DNA of 64,000 bases from Motacilla alba alba (lineage: Eukaryota > Chordata > Aves > Passeriformes > Motacillidae). Position numbers and translations under genes: made by a program. The stretch lies in contig NC_052034.1 of assembly GCF_015832195.1 (NCBI RefSeq), positions 5,977,501 through 6,041,500 on the forward strand, read 5' to 3'. This document shows positions 1-12,300 of this stretch, piece by piece. The stretch's first letter is position 1. Each line of letters begins with the position of its first letter. The notes under the pieces were generated by a model. It worked only from the letters and a program-made list of their open reading frames with translations, had not been told where the DNA came from and did no database searches.

Positions 1-305
1 ATGTCAGTAGGAGCTGGTTTGGCTCCTTGGCTGGAGTGTGGGGCTGCTCTGGTGCTGCTGGCAGAGGGGAAGCAGAAACACTTCAGATGGATCAGCATGG
101 GTACAACAGGAAGGGAGAAGCTTGGTGGGACACAGAACCTTGCAGAGCTGTGATGCGAGGCCTCTAGCCAAAGACTTGTTGGGCAGCCTTGTGATCCTAA
201 GACTAAGTGTAAAGCAAAACTCATTTTCTGGGTGTGCTTTAATGCTATCCCATGTGGCTGCTGGCGCTCACTGTTTTTTCCTTGCTCACAGTGCCTCTGA
301 CTGCC
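1..305 (+). other. POR: POR intron end and last 14 nt of its 5'UTR
   Basis: Up to base 291 this is the 3' end of the intron before the first coding POR exon. It ends in a pyrimidine tract and an AG at 290-291. Bases 292-305 are the last 5'UTR nucleotides before the ATG at 306. The upstream non-coding exon and promoter lie outside the window. An in-frame ATG at 252 sits inside the intron and is not the start. I see no other feature here. Confidence 0.7.
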
Positions 306-3300
306 ATGGGGGAGCCCAGCATGGACCCAACCATGTCTGCTGCTGACAGCACTGCACAGCAGGACTCTCTCTTCAGCATGACGGACGTGTTCCTCATCTC
401 CCTCATCACTGGACTTTTTACCTACTGGTTCTTCTTCCGCAAGAAAAAGGAGGAAGTGCCTGAGCTCCCCAAAATGCAGACAGTGTAAGTAACAGCTCTC
501 AGGCTGTGTGGCTCTAGTGGAGCTTTTCTCTCTTGCCTGTGGTGAGTTCTGGGAGGCTCAGCTGGATTATGGGAGGTCGGTGAGGGGGCGTTTCTGTGCC
601 CTCAGCTGCTGTGGGTTCTGCTCACGGTGCAGAAATCCCGGTGGAAGGCCAGGCTGCAGTTCTGCCTTACCCCACCGTGCGGCCCAAACTGGGAACTGGC
701 CTTTCTCGAGCAAGGCAGGAAGTCTCTGTCTGTACTTCAGAGCTCTTAAGGGTTTAATTCTCGGTGTTTTCTGATAAAAGTCACATTTAGGTAACTCTGG
801 AGAAAGTTGCTTGCTCTTAAACAGGTTTCCTATTGGAGATTTTATCTACCCATGGCTATGAAGGAATAGTCTTGGGGAGTTGGGAAGTAGTTCCTGGGAT
901 GAGCTGCTTGGCAGCTCCTGTAATACTTGACTGGCTCTTGATACCAGGTTACCATTGGAGCGGGAGACTGGATTTGGAGAGGGAGAGCTTTGTTCCGCCC
1001 TGTCTCCTGCAAAGGGCTCGGGGCCAGGAATGAGCCACACAGGTGGAGATCTGGGTGCATTTCGTTCCTTGTCTCAGTCACATTCCAAACTTAACATCAC
1101 TTTTCTGCTGGATTTTTTTTTTAGCTCATTCTTTGTTTCTGGCATTGCAGGAGGGTTGGAAGGTACATTTTCTGGCTGGGAGGGTTTCAAAGGGCAGCAG
1201 TGTCCCTGGCTGTGCTACCTTGTGCAGATGGGTGCACACATGGCTGGCAGCAGCCCCAGCTGCCTGTGCCAGCCCGGCCTTACCTTGGGAATGTGTTCTG
1301 TTGGATTGCTGGGATGCTTTCCCTGCCAGGCCTGCCAGCCAGGGCTGTGTGTGTCAGTGCACGTGGTCGCCTCTGGAGATTGTAAGAATGGCTGTGCTGC
1401 AGCGAGAGCTGAGCTGGCTGGGGAAAGGGCAATATCCATCTGAAACTGGATCCTGCCATGGCACAGCCCGGGCTCCCGTGCTCCCCCTCCTTGTGACAGA
1501 TTCCACCTACAGCCCGTCATGTGCAGCTCTTCCAGAGGCTGTGGTGACCTTTCAGAGAAGCTTTGACTTCTGTTTGTGTGTTACCACCTTGTTCTGCTGC
1601 AGGGCCTCAGCACATGGGCTTCCATCCCAGCCTGGCTGCGGGTCCTGGCTCTGAGCTGCCTCACAGGCACTTTGTTTCCTCTCTGGGGTCTGTGCTGCCT
1701 TCTCTGTCCCTGTGAGCAGTGAGGGAGCAACTGCTTCTTGTGGGAGGTGTGGAGCAGCAGCACCTCCTGTTGCTGATAACCAGAGAGGTGAGGTTGTTCA
1801 GCAAGTTGTCTGACGCAGCTGCACTTTGGAAAAGTGTCAGCCAGGCAGGTGCAGAGTGAGAGGAGGCTGTGGAGTGGTTTTTCCCTGTACCCTGCTGTGG
1901 TCATTGTATCAAGCTGTGACCCTAAAAGCCAAGGCTGTGGCTGGTGGCACATGCATCCTTCAGGCCAGAGACAGTGACTTCCTGCAGCTTTTGCAGTGGG
2001 ATTTTATGGGACGCCTGGAACGGGGAAGAAAATGAATGAGAAAACAAGCTTGGTCAGCCTTGGGTTTCCTTCCCTCCTGTAATCCTTCAGCCTGGGGTGG
2101 AGTTTCCTTTCTGATGAACGAGCAAATCAGGATCCCTCTGTCAGCCTCTGCCTGTGGCTGGCTGGATATGGGGGGGCAGGGAAGCTGTCCCAGACCTGTG
2201 GAGGCAGAGAGGCCTCAGTGGGGCTGTCTCTGGCTGGAGTGGAGAGCCTTGGCCTTTAGAAGGGTTGCATTTCTTCAGCTCGTTCTCTGCAGCTCTGCCA
2301 AAGTGCCCTGAACTGCTTTATCTGATGGCATTGGATGATGGTTTCAGTTGTGTCACTTTGGTCCCCCAACTTCAGCCTCAGAACGCTGGAGGATGAAGGT
2401 GCTGAATAACAACTCAGACACATCTCAGTGGCTGCTGCTTTGCAATGTGTTTGCAATGCTGAAGAGTGCAGGCAGAGTCTCTGACCTAAACACAGCATCC
2501 AGCACCTCGGTGCCCTTCTGGGGTGTTTGGGAGCAGCACACCTTCATAAACCCATGCCAGCTCAGCAGGGTCTGCAAAGGAAGGGCCAGTGTTGTTACTG
2601 CCCTTGGTTGTGGAAGAGCAGATGTGAGGTTGAGATGCCCTGTTCTGGATGGCAGCTGGGCTGGGTTCTCTCTGTGTGGCCTGGGAGTCATCATGATCTT
2701 GCCCCAGCAATGCGTTTCCAGGTTCAGCCACAGCTCAGAGGGGGATCAGGCTGCTGATCTTCACCCTTAAGCCAAGTGGAGCTGTTTTCCTGCCTGAAGT
2801 GCCCACAGAAGGGACAGAACCCAGCACATGCAGTGTTTCCTGCGCACGAGGTGTCCTGTACCTGTGACGTGTGACACGTGTGTGTGGGCCCGGCTGGGAT
2901 CCCACTGACTGAGCATTGCTTGTGTTTTTGACCATTTTCAGACTTAATTAAAACCACCAGAGCAGCCCTCCCTGCAGCCTGCTCTGCAGATGTCATTAGG
3001 GAGAGCAGCTCTGGATCACAGCAGCCACGGCCACCGCGCTTCCTCGCAGGGCCATTGCCGGGGAACACAGCAATTTATTTTTGCTCTTTGGCTGCACCTC
3101 GTCTGCAAGTTTCTCAATCACAGACCTCTTTCTCTTCTCCTGTCCCCGCTCTGCAGACAGCCATCCTGGGGAGATGCGGGTGGGACAGCCATTGGTATGC
3201 TGAGTGTCACTCTCTCCCTTCTCCCCCCCTCTTTAACATTGTTTGGGACAGAAACTGGCTTATCTCTATCTGCAGCTATGCAGAAATCCATTCCCTGGTA

Positions 3301-6300
3301 CTTGTAGGGCTTCCTGTGGCAGGAATTGCTCCAAGTCCTCAGCCTGATTAGCTCTCTGCTGCCTGTGTGTGTGAGAGAGACCATCTCTAATTTAATTTAA
3401 TAGGATCCTGAGGAAAACAAACTCCTTTGAGCTGCCCCCGTAATGGCACTGCCATAGTTACCCGAAGCGTTGCTCACGCAGTGTCTGGAATCGTTTCATT
3501 CAGCTACAGCACAAGCTTTTTTTTTGCTTTTTTTTTCTTTTTTTATAAAAGAATATATAAAAGCAGCTGTGATATAAACAGTTTCCAAGGGAACGAGGCT
3601 GGGGGAGGGTTTTGTGTCCCGTCCCCTGCTCCACTGCTCCGTGCGGATGGGAGAGGGACGTGTGCTGCAGAGGATCCTGGGAGGTTTCATTCTCCACTCC
3701 TAATTCCTTTCTGCCACTGCTGCCAGATGTTGCAGTTTCTCAGGACTGCGCAGATCCACTCAGTAACTTCCAAAGCCCCACCACGAGGATCGGGGTGGAT
3801 GGCACCACTCCTGCTATGACCCGTGCCGGGACCTTTTGTGCCGGCTCTCTTCTCCTCAACAAAAGGCTGATGCTTGGTTTTAACGCCCGGGAGGAGCAGA
3901 ATGGAAAGGCCTGTGTGCCTGTGGCTCCAGAGCTAAGTTAGATCCGTCCCCCCACAGCTCCCTTTGCAGACACAGCTGCCCTGGACTCTTTGTCTGCCTC
4001 CTCCCTGCCCTGCCATGGGCTGTGTGTACTCGGCCCCGCAGGAAGAGCCGGCCGTGGCCAGGTGAGTTACTCTGCCTGGTGGGCTGGTGGGGTCCTTCCA
4101 GCTCCGAAGCTGGGTGGAGTGGGTGCCTCCTCCCTCTGAACAGGAGGAGAAGGAAGGGGAGAGGCTCTGCTTGGAAGCAGGCTGCTCCAGGGGAGACCCT
4201 GCTGTCGGTGCTCGGTTTCTGTGCAGCTTCCAGGCTGCGTCCTCACTTCTGGATGTATCTGTGCTTTCAGCAGGAAAGCCATGGGAGCAGGAGCTTTCTG
4301 AAGGAGAGGCGTTCAGCTGAGACAGGCTTTCGTATTCTTGCTGAGCTATTGGAAGCTTCCTCCCCTGTCCTTTCTTTCTCCTGAAACCAAAGTGACAGAG
4401 AGCCCTGGGAGTCGTTTGTGCTGTGGGCTCTCACCAAGGGTGGGGGAGCTGTACAAGTTACAGACTCACTCTGACAATGGGGTTAATGCCCTTCCCTCCA
4501 CCCAGTGCTTCTTCTAGTGCTTGTAGCTGCTACCTTGAGCTGTCTAAGCTGTAAGAGCAGTCCTTGCTGAGGACGAACTTTCTCTTCCAAGTTTCCCTGG
4601 CAGAGCAGTGAAATTGTGTGTAGTTTCTGCCTTTGGTGCCTGTGTGTTTTCATTGCTCAGATTTTCAGGCCACCCTGATGAAGCAATTTCAGGGAGTTGT
4701 GTAGTCTTTTTTCCAAAGCCAGGCTCATTATTTCTTCTGTATCTGAGCCACAGCCTGTTCTCCAGCACTCACTTCAGTGCAGGGCTGCCTCCTTTGAAAA
4801 CGGACGAGCTCCATGTGCTGCTCTCTTTTCTCTTCCAAAGGGAGCTTGTTGAAAGGATCTATAAACTTTTATTTTTCTCCTTCTTTAAAAGCATTTTGTT
4901 TAGTAGTTAAACCAACAGTTGCTTTAATTGGATCTCATTTGCAGAGGGCAAGAATTAAAGAAGTTCACCAAGGAGATAAAAACTAAGTGAGAGCTGTGTC
5001 TTGAGAGCTCTCCTGAGCCCCTGTCCTGGCTGCAGCGTGGGCAGGGCTGAGGCTGCTCCCTTAAGATATTTGTGATATCCCAGTTCCCAACAGGGGACAA
5101 ATGACAACATGAGGAGACTGTTAACTGCTGAGAGAGCCAAGCAGGGGTGTGAAGCAGCTCTCCTGGGAGCACAGCTGCCTTGGGGAGCTTTTTGGGGTCA
5201 GCTTTGCTTGTCCTTTGTGTGTGCTTTGTCTTTTGTATGAGACTGTTGGTGCTCAGAGCTGTCAGGCCCAGTTATGGAGCTCCTTGATCCCTTTGGGTAG
5301 CAAGGGGTGCTGGAAGGGATGTTTTAGGGATGTTTTATTCCCCACCCTGCTGCTCTGCGTGTGTGTGTGCTCTCTGCAAATGCCTCGGCACATCCGCAGG
5401 ATCCCTCCCTCTGGGCTTACAGAGCTGAGGAAACTGTTAGCAAGCTCTTCACATTCTCACATGGGCTGGAGCCAAAACCATTTGTTTTTTGCCTGGAGGC
5501 TTCTCTCTTCCCACAGGAGACCTGGCCTTGCATTCTTCCATTGTGGAATGGGAACGGGTCCCACGTTCATCTTCCCTGCTACCAGAGTTTTGGTGGGGAG
5601 GACAGCAGGGGAGCTTCTGTCCTGGCCTGCTCTGAGAAGCTCTCTGCACCTAATCTGACTGTAGTTATGGCCACCTCTGCTTGTGAGGCTCCCAGAGTCC
5701 CAAGGCTGGGCTGTTTTCACTCCGTAACACTGAAAATGCAAAGATGTGCTAGGATAGCAAAGCTCTTCTGGCTGCCTCCCTAACAGGGCAGCCACAGCAG
5801 TGTGAATCCCCACCTCCATGTTTCTGGCTCTGCTGGGGTTTGTTCCCCTTCCAAGATAGGGAAAGCCACATCTATATGAGAATGCAAATGTTCTGTGCAG
5901 GAAATCCACCCTGGGAATGGGAACCTAGCATGGGACAAGCTCCATGGGACCTTGGCTGGCAGTGGTGGCCTTGCTGGGAGCTCTGTGGGTCTGATCAGCG
6001 TGTGCCTGCTCCACAGGGCTCTGCAGCTCTGGGGCTCGTGGCTGGCATGCTGTTTGGAGGTGGAAATAGCTGCTTTTTAGCCCTGTTTGACTTCAGGTTT
6101 GGGGGTTGTGCCCTGGGGAGCATGGCTCAGGATGATCCTGCCTGCCCATGGTGGTGTAGGAAGGAGGGAGTTTTCCATTCCCTTCTTTGAAACCATGGCT
6201 TGGCCCCTGAGACTTATCTGGAGACCCGCTCCTGTGAGATCCTTTAACCTGCTCAGCTGTGAAACCTCTCAGAGCAGTTGATAAAGGTTTCCTGGTGGGC

Positions 6301-9300
6301 AGGGCTGTGTGCCTGGGCTTTTCCTGTGGGAGGATTCACTGATGGGAGTCAGGCAGGAGCTCAGCTTTTCCCCTCTGCTCCAAGTCCCAGCTCCATGGTG
6401 GTGTGCAGAAGCCCTGTGGCTGAGCAATGGGCATCCCTGGGACAAGGTGAATAACAGTGGTCAGTGGAGTTTCACACCCTTTTGGGCAGCTTTCCTGAGG
6501 TCTGGAGGCCACTTTCCTCCCACTTGCTTATTCCTGACCTCAAAAATGAATGTGCTCATCTGAAAAGATGTTCCTCCTGTCTTTCAGAGCAGCTCCAGTG
6601 AGAGACAGCAGCTTCATTGAGAAGATGAAGAAGACGGTAAGCTGCTTGTTCTGCCTCCACAGGGTGCTGGGAAGGTGGGGGAGCTCATGCCCATCCCAGT
6701 TTCCTCTGAAAACTGTCAGCAGGAGGAGCTGGTTTGGATTCAGACACATGGCTGCTGCAGAGAGCATCCAGAGGAAGGCTGTGTGAGCAGCCAGGAATAG
6801 CTCTTTCAGTCCGTGCCTGAGAGTTGTTCTTAGAGAAGAAATTAAAGTGAAAATTCAGTGGTGGAAAAAAATCATGTAATATGAGATCAAAGTCAGAGGG
6901 GAAATGGCAGAGACTTTGAAGTCATTGGCTGGCAGTTGTTTATCTGTGTGGTTGGTTCCCAAAGTGGCTGGCTGTGCAATGGGAATTGTACACAGAACTG
7001 TCAGCTTTTGACTCTGCTGGGCTGGACACAAGAGGAAGCAAGGGCTGGATGCATTTTCCATTCTACTTCAAAGTAGCTGGCTTGCAGCAGAGCAGGAGCT
7101 CTGGTGCTTAGGCACTTGCCCAGAGCCTTTGGCAAGTTCTGCATTCTCATCCAGGGTGTTCCCTGTTTCCAGGAGTCACGCTGCAGCCTCAAAGTTGAGA
7201 GTAAATCTGGAAAGTTTATTCTTTGCTTTGGGTTTTAGTCCGACCTGAATCTCCCCTCTGAGAGTGGCAAGAGTCATGTTCTCATTAACAGCTCAGCCTT
7301 GAGTTTTCTGCCAAGCTCTCGGAGTCCTGCACAAGCACAGACTCCTGCTTGCCTTTAGGTCGCAGTCCAGGATTCCTGATCTCAGGCATTTCCTTTGTGC
7401 TTCATCCATGCACTTTCCAAATGACTAATCACCATTTAAAAGGGATTTTTCTTTCTCTCCAGGGCCGAAATATAGTGGTTTTCTACGGTTCCCAGACGGG
7501 CACAGCAGAGGAGTTTGCCAATCGCCTCGCCAAAGATGCCCATCGCTATGGCCTCCGGGGCATGGCAGCAGATCCAGAGGAGTATGACCTGGTAATTTAG
7601 CCCTGAACAGCCTTGGCATAGTAATAACCTTTCAGTGCCCCCTAAAAAAAATTCAATGACCCTGGCCAAGGGACAGTTGTGTCATTTAGGGGAGAAAGAT
7701 CAGCCTGAGAGATGCAGGTAAGGGCTCGGTCCTTGCCATTCTGCATTTTCCTGGTCCTTTAAAGCCTTGCATGGAAAATCCCATTGCTTTTCTTTCTGGT
7801 GGAGCAGAAATATTGACTTGCAGTCCAGTGAGGGTGATTGCCTTTATTTTCCCAGCCATTTTGGGTGGGTTTGGCCTTTCCCAACCCATTCTGTAAACAT
7901 GTGGTGCTGTTTGCACACCTGCACTGTGGGAATGGGAGTTGCCCAACAGCCACAGTGTGGGATCCTTGAAGATTCCTTCTTTGCTCTGCTTGCAGTCGGA
8001 CCTGAGTCGCCTCTCTGAGATCGACAAGTCCTTGGCAGTGTTCTGCATGGCCACCTACGGAGAGGGGGATCCCACAGACAATGCCCAGGATTTCTATGAC
8101 TGGCTGCAGGAGGCTGATGCTGACCTGTCGGGTCTCCGGTTTGCAGTAAGTGGCCCCATTCCACTTCTTGTGTTGCATTTGGGCAGGAGGGCCAAGAGCC
8201 CTCCAGAGTAGCTTGGGGAAAGGCCCAACACGATGTCTGTGCCTTGTACACCTTGTCTGGGATGAGGTTCCTGCTGTCTTCCTGCCCAGGCTTTGTGGAC
8301 ACCTGCAAATGTACTTCTTCAAATGCAAATGCCAGAGTTTGCTCTCCACTCCCTAAGTCATGAGGGTTCCCTGGTATAAACAGCCCCAAACAGCCCTGCA
8401 GGCACTGAATACAAGCCTGTAAATGAGCTACTGGCTGCTGCTGCTCTTCAGAAGCTAATTGTGCAGCCTGGGGCCAGATCTTCTCCCACGAATTAAATCA
8501 CTTGGAGGAGTGTGTAGCTCTCTTCCCGTGCTGAGCTGAATGACTGGCTGAGAAACAACCACCTCAACTAAACCCTGGCCAAATTCCTTAGGCAGCAAAT
8601 ACTGCAAATGAGAGTAAAATCCACTGGTGGAGATGTGAGGCTGCTCTGTGTGAAGCAGTGAGCAAGGATTTATTTACTGTGTGGTTTGTGGGAGGCAAGG
8701 GCCAGCAATGGCTCTTCAGGCAGTCCAGGTTCTTACTGGTCCCACGAGGAGATATGCAGGAGTTTCTGGAAGTGCATCCAGGCTCAGGGGAGGTGCTGGT
8801 GCCTCCTGAGCACACACTCTCAGTGGTAGATTCTTACTGGGGAGCTGATGTGGGTGCTGGGAGAGGTCTCACTGTCTTTGTTCTGCATCCTTTGCGGGGT
8901 GATACCTGGCCAGAGGATGTCAAATGGATGGGGAAAGTCCACCTCCTGCTTCTGCATGCTCATGAGTATTCCCTTCCAGGTCTTTGGGCTGGGGAACAAA
9001 ACTTACGAGCACTTCAATGCCATGGGGAAGTACGTGGACAAGAGGCTGGAGGAGCTTGGAGCCCAGCGCATCTTTGAGCTGGGGCTGGGAGATGACGATG
9101 GCAAGTGAGTGCCTTGGGCTGAGGGGCTGGTCAGAGCTGGCTGAGAGCATCTTGGAAGGGACCTTGGCAGGGAATGGGCTCCACTGCCAAGCCAGAAATA
9201 AACTCCACAGGGCTCGTTGTCAGGGCTGACATGTTTGTGAGTGTGTGTGTCTGCCACAGTCAGCTCCCCGTGCACAGGGATTGTCCTAAGGGATCCTGTC

Positions 9301-12300
9301 TCTGGGAAATTCCACCTCAGCTTTAAATGCCCATGGGTACAACTGGAGCAGGCTTTGCAGCCTCCTCTGCCTTTGCCCTGCTGCAGCCTGTGTGGATAAA
9401 CTCACCCTTCCCAGTGAAGGAGGCAGGTTAATCTCCTTCCAACTCAGACAATGATATTTTCTTTCTTTTTTTATTTTTTTTTAACCTCTCTGTGTTCACC
9501 TGAGCACCTTGGGACATGACATCAATCTGTGGCTCTACCTCTAAGGTCTGCAGGGCCTTATGGGAGGGATATGCCCAGTGTGGAAGGCTCTGAAGCTGGA
9601 AAAATAAGCAGTGCCATGGTGGAATAATGACCTTTTAGGAAGGTCACCTCCTGCCAGGGATGGATGATGGGGAGCTGAGCTTGTTAAAGACTGAGCCTAA
9701 ATGACAAAGCCTTCCTTGGCAGAGCTGGGCAAGGGAGGGGTGTCTGGTGTAGCAGCAGTTCCCGCTCAGTGCTCTGCAGGTGCTTGCCTGGGGATCTGTG
9801 GGCATGTGGAGGTACCAAGGGGGCCTGGGCCTCGGGCAAATCCCTTTTCCCACAGTGATGGGAGGAGGGCATAGGGATCTCAGGTGGCTTCTCTCGGAGT
9901 GGGGCTGGGTTATTGACTCTCTCTTCTGCCCTGGCTAGCCTGGAAGAAGACTTCATCACCTGGAGAGAGCAGTTCTGGCCAGCAGTGTGTGAGCACTTCG
10001 GGGTGGAGGCTACAGGAGAAGAGTCCAGGTGGGTTTGGGAGCAGCTCCTCCTGGATGTCAGAGACTGGTCACCTTGACTGGTGGCTGTGCCATCAGCCCT
10101 GGGCTGCTGTGCCCTTTCCTCTGCACTGCCTCCCCTTCCAGACTCAAGGGCACAAGTAGAGCAGTGAGTGGGGCTGTTTGCCTGAGCCTGTGCTGGTGTG
10201 AGTCTGAGCCCAGCTCTGGGTTCCTGTTCTCAGTGGGGAGATGATGGCTTTGGTTTCTTTGGGGGTGGCTGTGCTGGTCGTGAGGCTCCAGGGAGGCTGA
10301 GGGTTCCCCTTGCTTTGGGCTTTCTGCAGAGTCTGCCTGCTCCCTCATGTCTCGAGTGGGGCAAAGAGGTGGGATTTGCATTTGTTTTTGCAAATCCAGC
10401 AAAGGAGATGATGCTTCCAGCTGTACCTTGTGGGATCAGTTTGACTTTTTTCTCTTTTCTCTCCCCTTTCTCCCCCAGCATCCGGCAGTACGAGCTGGTG
10501 GTGCACACAGATGTGAACATGAACAAAGTCTACACGGGGGAGATGGGCAGACTCAAGAGCTACGAGAACCAGAAGCCGTGAGTGCCAAACCCCCTGGGCA
10601 GGCTCTGCCTGGGGCAGCTCTTGGCTGGTGGCTCCCTGATGTTTGTGACAGCACCTGCTGTGCAGGCAGTGCCACTCCTGCAGCACAGCAGGTCTCTGCC
10701 CCAGAGAAATGGCCTCAGAGCTGCACTGGGACTCCGAGATTCCCCAGTTAATGAAACATTAGTGGTGAGGAGATGGCTGTGGTCACGTGTGCTGTTTGGC
10801 TGGTACATCCACAGCATCTGTCCTGAGCCTTTCCTTGCCTGCAGTGGCCCATGCATGATGGCTGCTGGCAGTATTGCTGTGGGGAGATGAGCTTCAAACA
10901 TTGATTCCAGCCTAAATTATTTCTTTGAGATGTGACAGTGCCTCCAATCCAGTTCTGTGTCATGTGTCCTTAATGGGACAGAAGCTGTTGGCTGCTGGGC
11001 TGTGCTGAGAAGGAAAAGGATCTGTTTTCTGTGCCAGTGTGGGGAGCAGCAGGGTCATGGTCTGTTTCTGTGCCAGTGTGGGGAGCAGCAGGGTCATGGT
11101 CTGTTTTCTGTGCCAGTGTGGGGAGCAGCAGATCGTAATTTGGTTTGTGCCGTGCAGTGTGCCTTGGAACAGGAACCAAATCATGGGAGCCTGCTCTGGA
11201 GTCAGAGGAACATACAAGGAGCTCCATGAGCCTGCAGGAGGGAATCCCAAAACACCTTTGTCTTTCCTTGCAGCCCATTTGATGCCAAGAACCCCTTCCT
11301 GGCTCAGGTCACGGAGAACCGCAAGCTGAACGAGGGTGGAGAGCGACACTTGATGCACCTGGAGCTGGATATCTCCAATTCCAAAATCAGGTACTTCCCT
11401 GGGGGAGACTGCTCCTTTGTTTTGTCAGGGGCAAAGAACAAGCATGTGGCACCAGCCTCATCCAGCACTTAGGAGGGGACCTTGCTCCTTAACCCTGCCC
11501 CTTTTGTACCAGGTACCCCCTGTCAGGACGTGCTCCCAGCTCTTGCACTGCTTGGGGTCCATCCCATCCCACATCCCTGTCCTACCTGAGCAGTCCCAGT
11601 TGCAGAAATTCTCTAGAAGTCACTCAATAAATGAGAGGGCAGCTGACCTGGGGTTTGCTCTTGCCTGTATGTGCCTGGTTCAGGTCTATGAGCGTAGGGG
11701 GAATAAAGCCCTGTTCTTAAAACCCTCTCATTGGCCCAAATTCCTTAAATTGCTAGGAAGTGATGAATCCAGCTGGCTTAACATAACAACTGCAGAGGTT
11801 TTGAGGAGCTTTGCTCTGTTCTGTTGGGAAATTGATCTGTCCTTGCTGGAGCTCTGGCAAAACTGCTTTTAACCTGGGAGAGGCCTTGTAAAAACCCTGG
11901 GAAACCATTATCCCACAATGTCACTGCTGCTGTCACTGCTGGCTCTGTGGACCCTGATGGTGCAGGTCCTGTGCATCAGACCTCAGTGTTGTCCTGCTGC
12001 CTCTTGCACCAGCCCCCTTGTCTTGTGGCTGAGCTGCTGGGGGTGGTCAGGAAGTGGTGCAGGTGTTCACGTGCTCTCCTGCTCTGTGCCAGGTATGAGT
12101 CTGGGGACCACGTGGCTGTGTACCCAGCCAACGACTCCTCCCTGGTGAACCAGATTGGTGAGATCCTGGGCACGGACCTGGACACTGTCATGTCCCTAAA
12201 CAACTTAGATGGTGAGTAAGGATGACCCCTGAAGGTCTCCAGTTCTCCAGCTGTGGCCTCTGTCCTTCACCCTCAGATCCCGTGGGGCACCTCCAGGTGT

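Noticed and set aside
252..305. Upstream in-frame ATG at 252 giving an 18-residue signal-like extension of POR
   Set aside because: It lies inside the intron, before the pyrimidine tract and AG at 290-291. The ATG at 306 gives the normal POR N-terminus.
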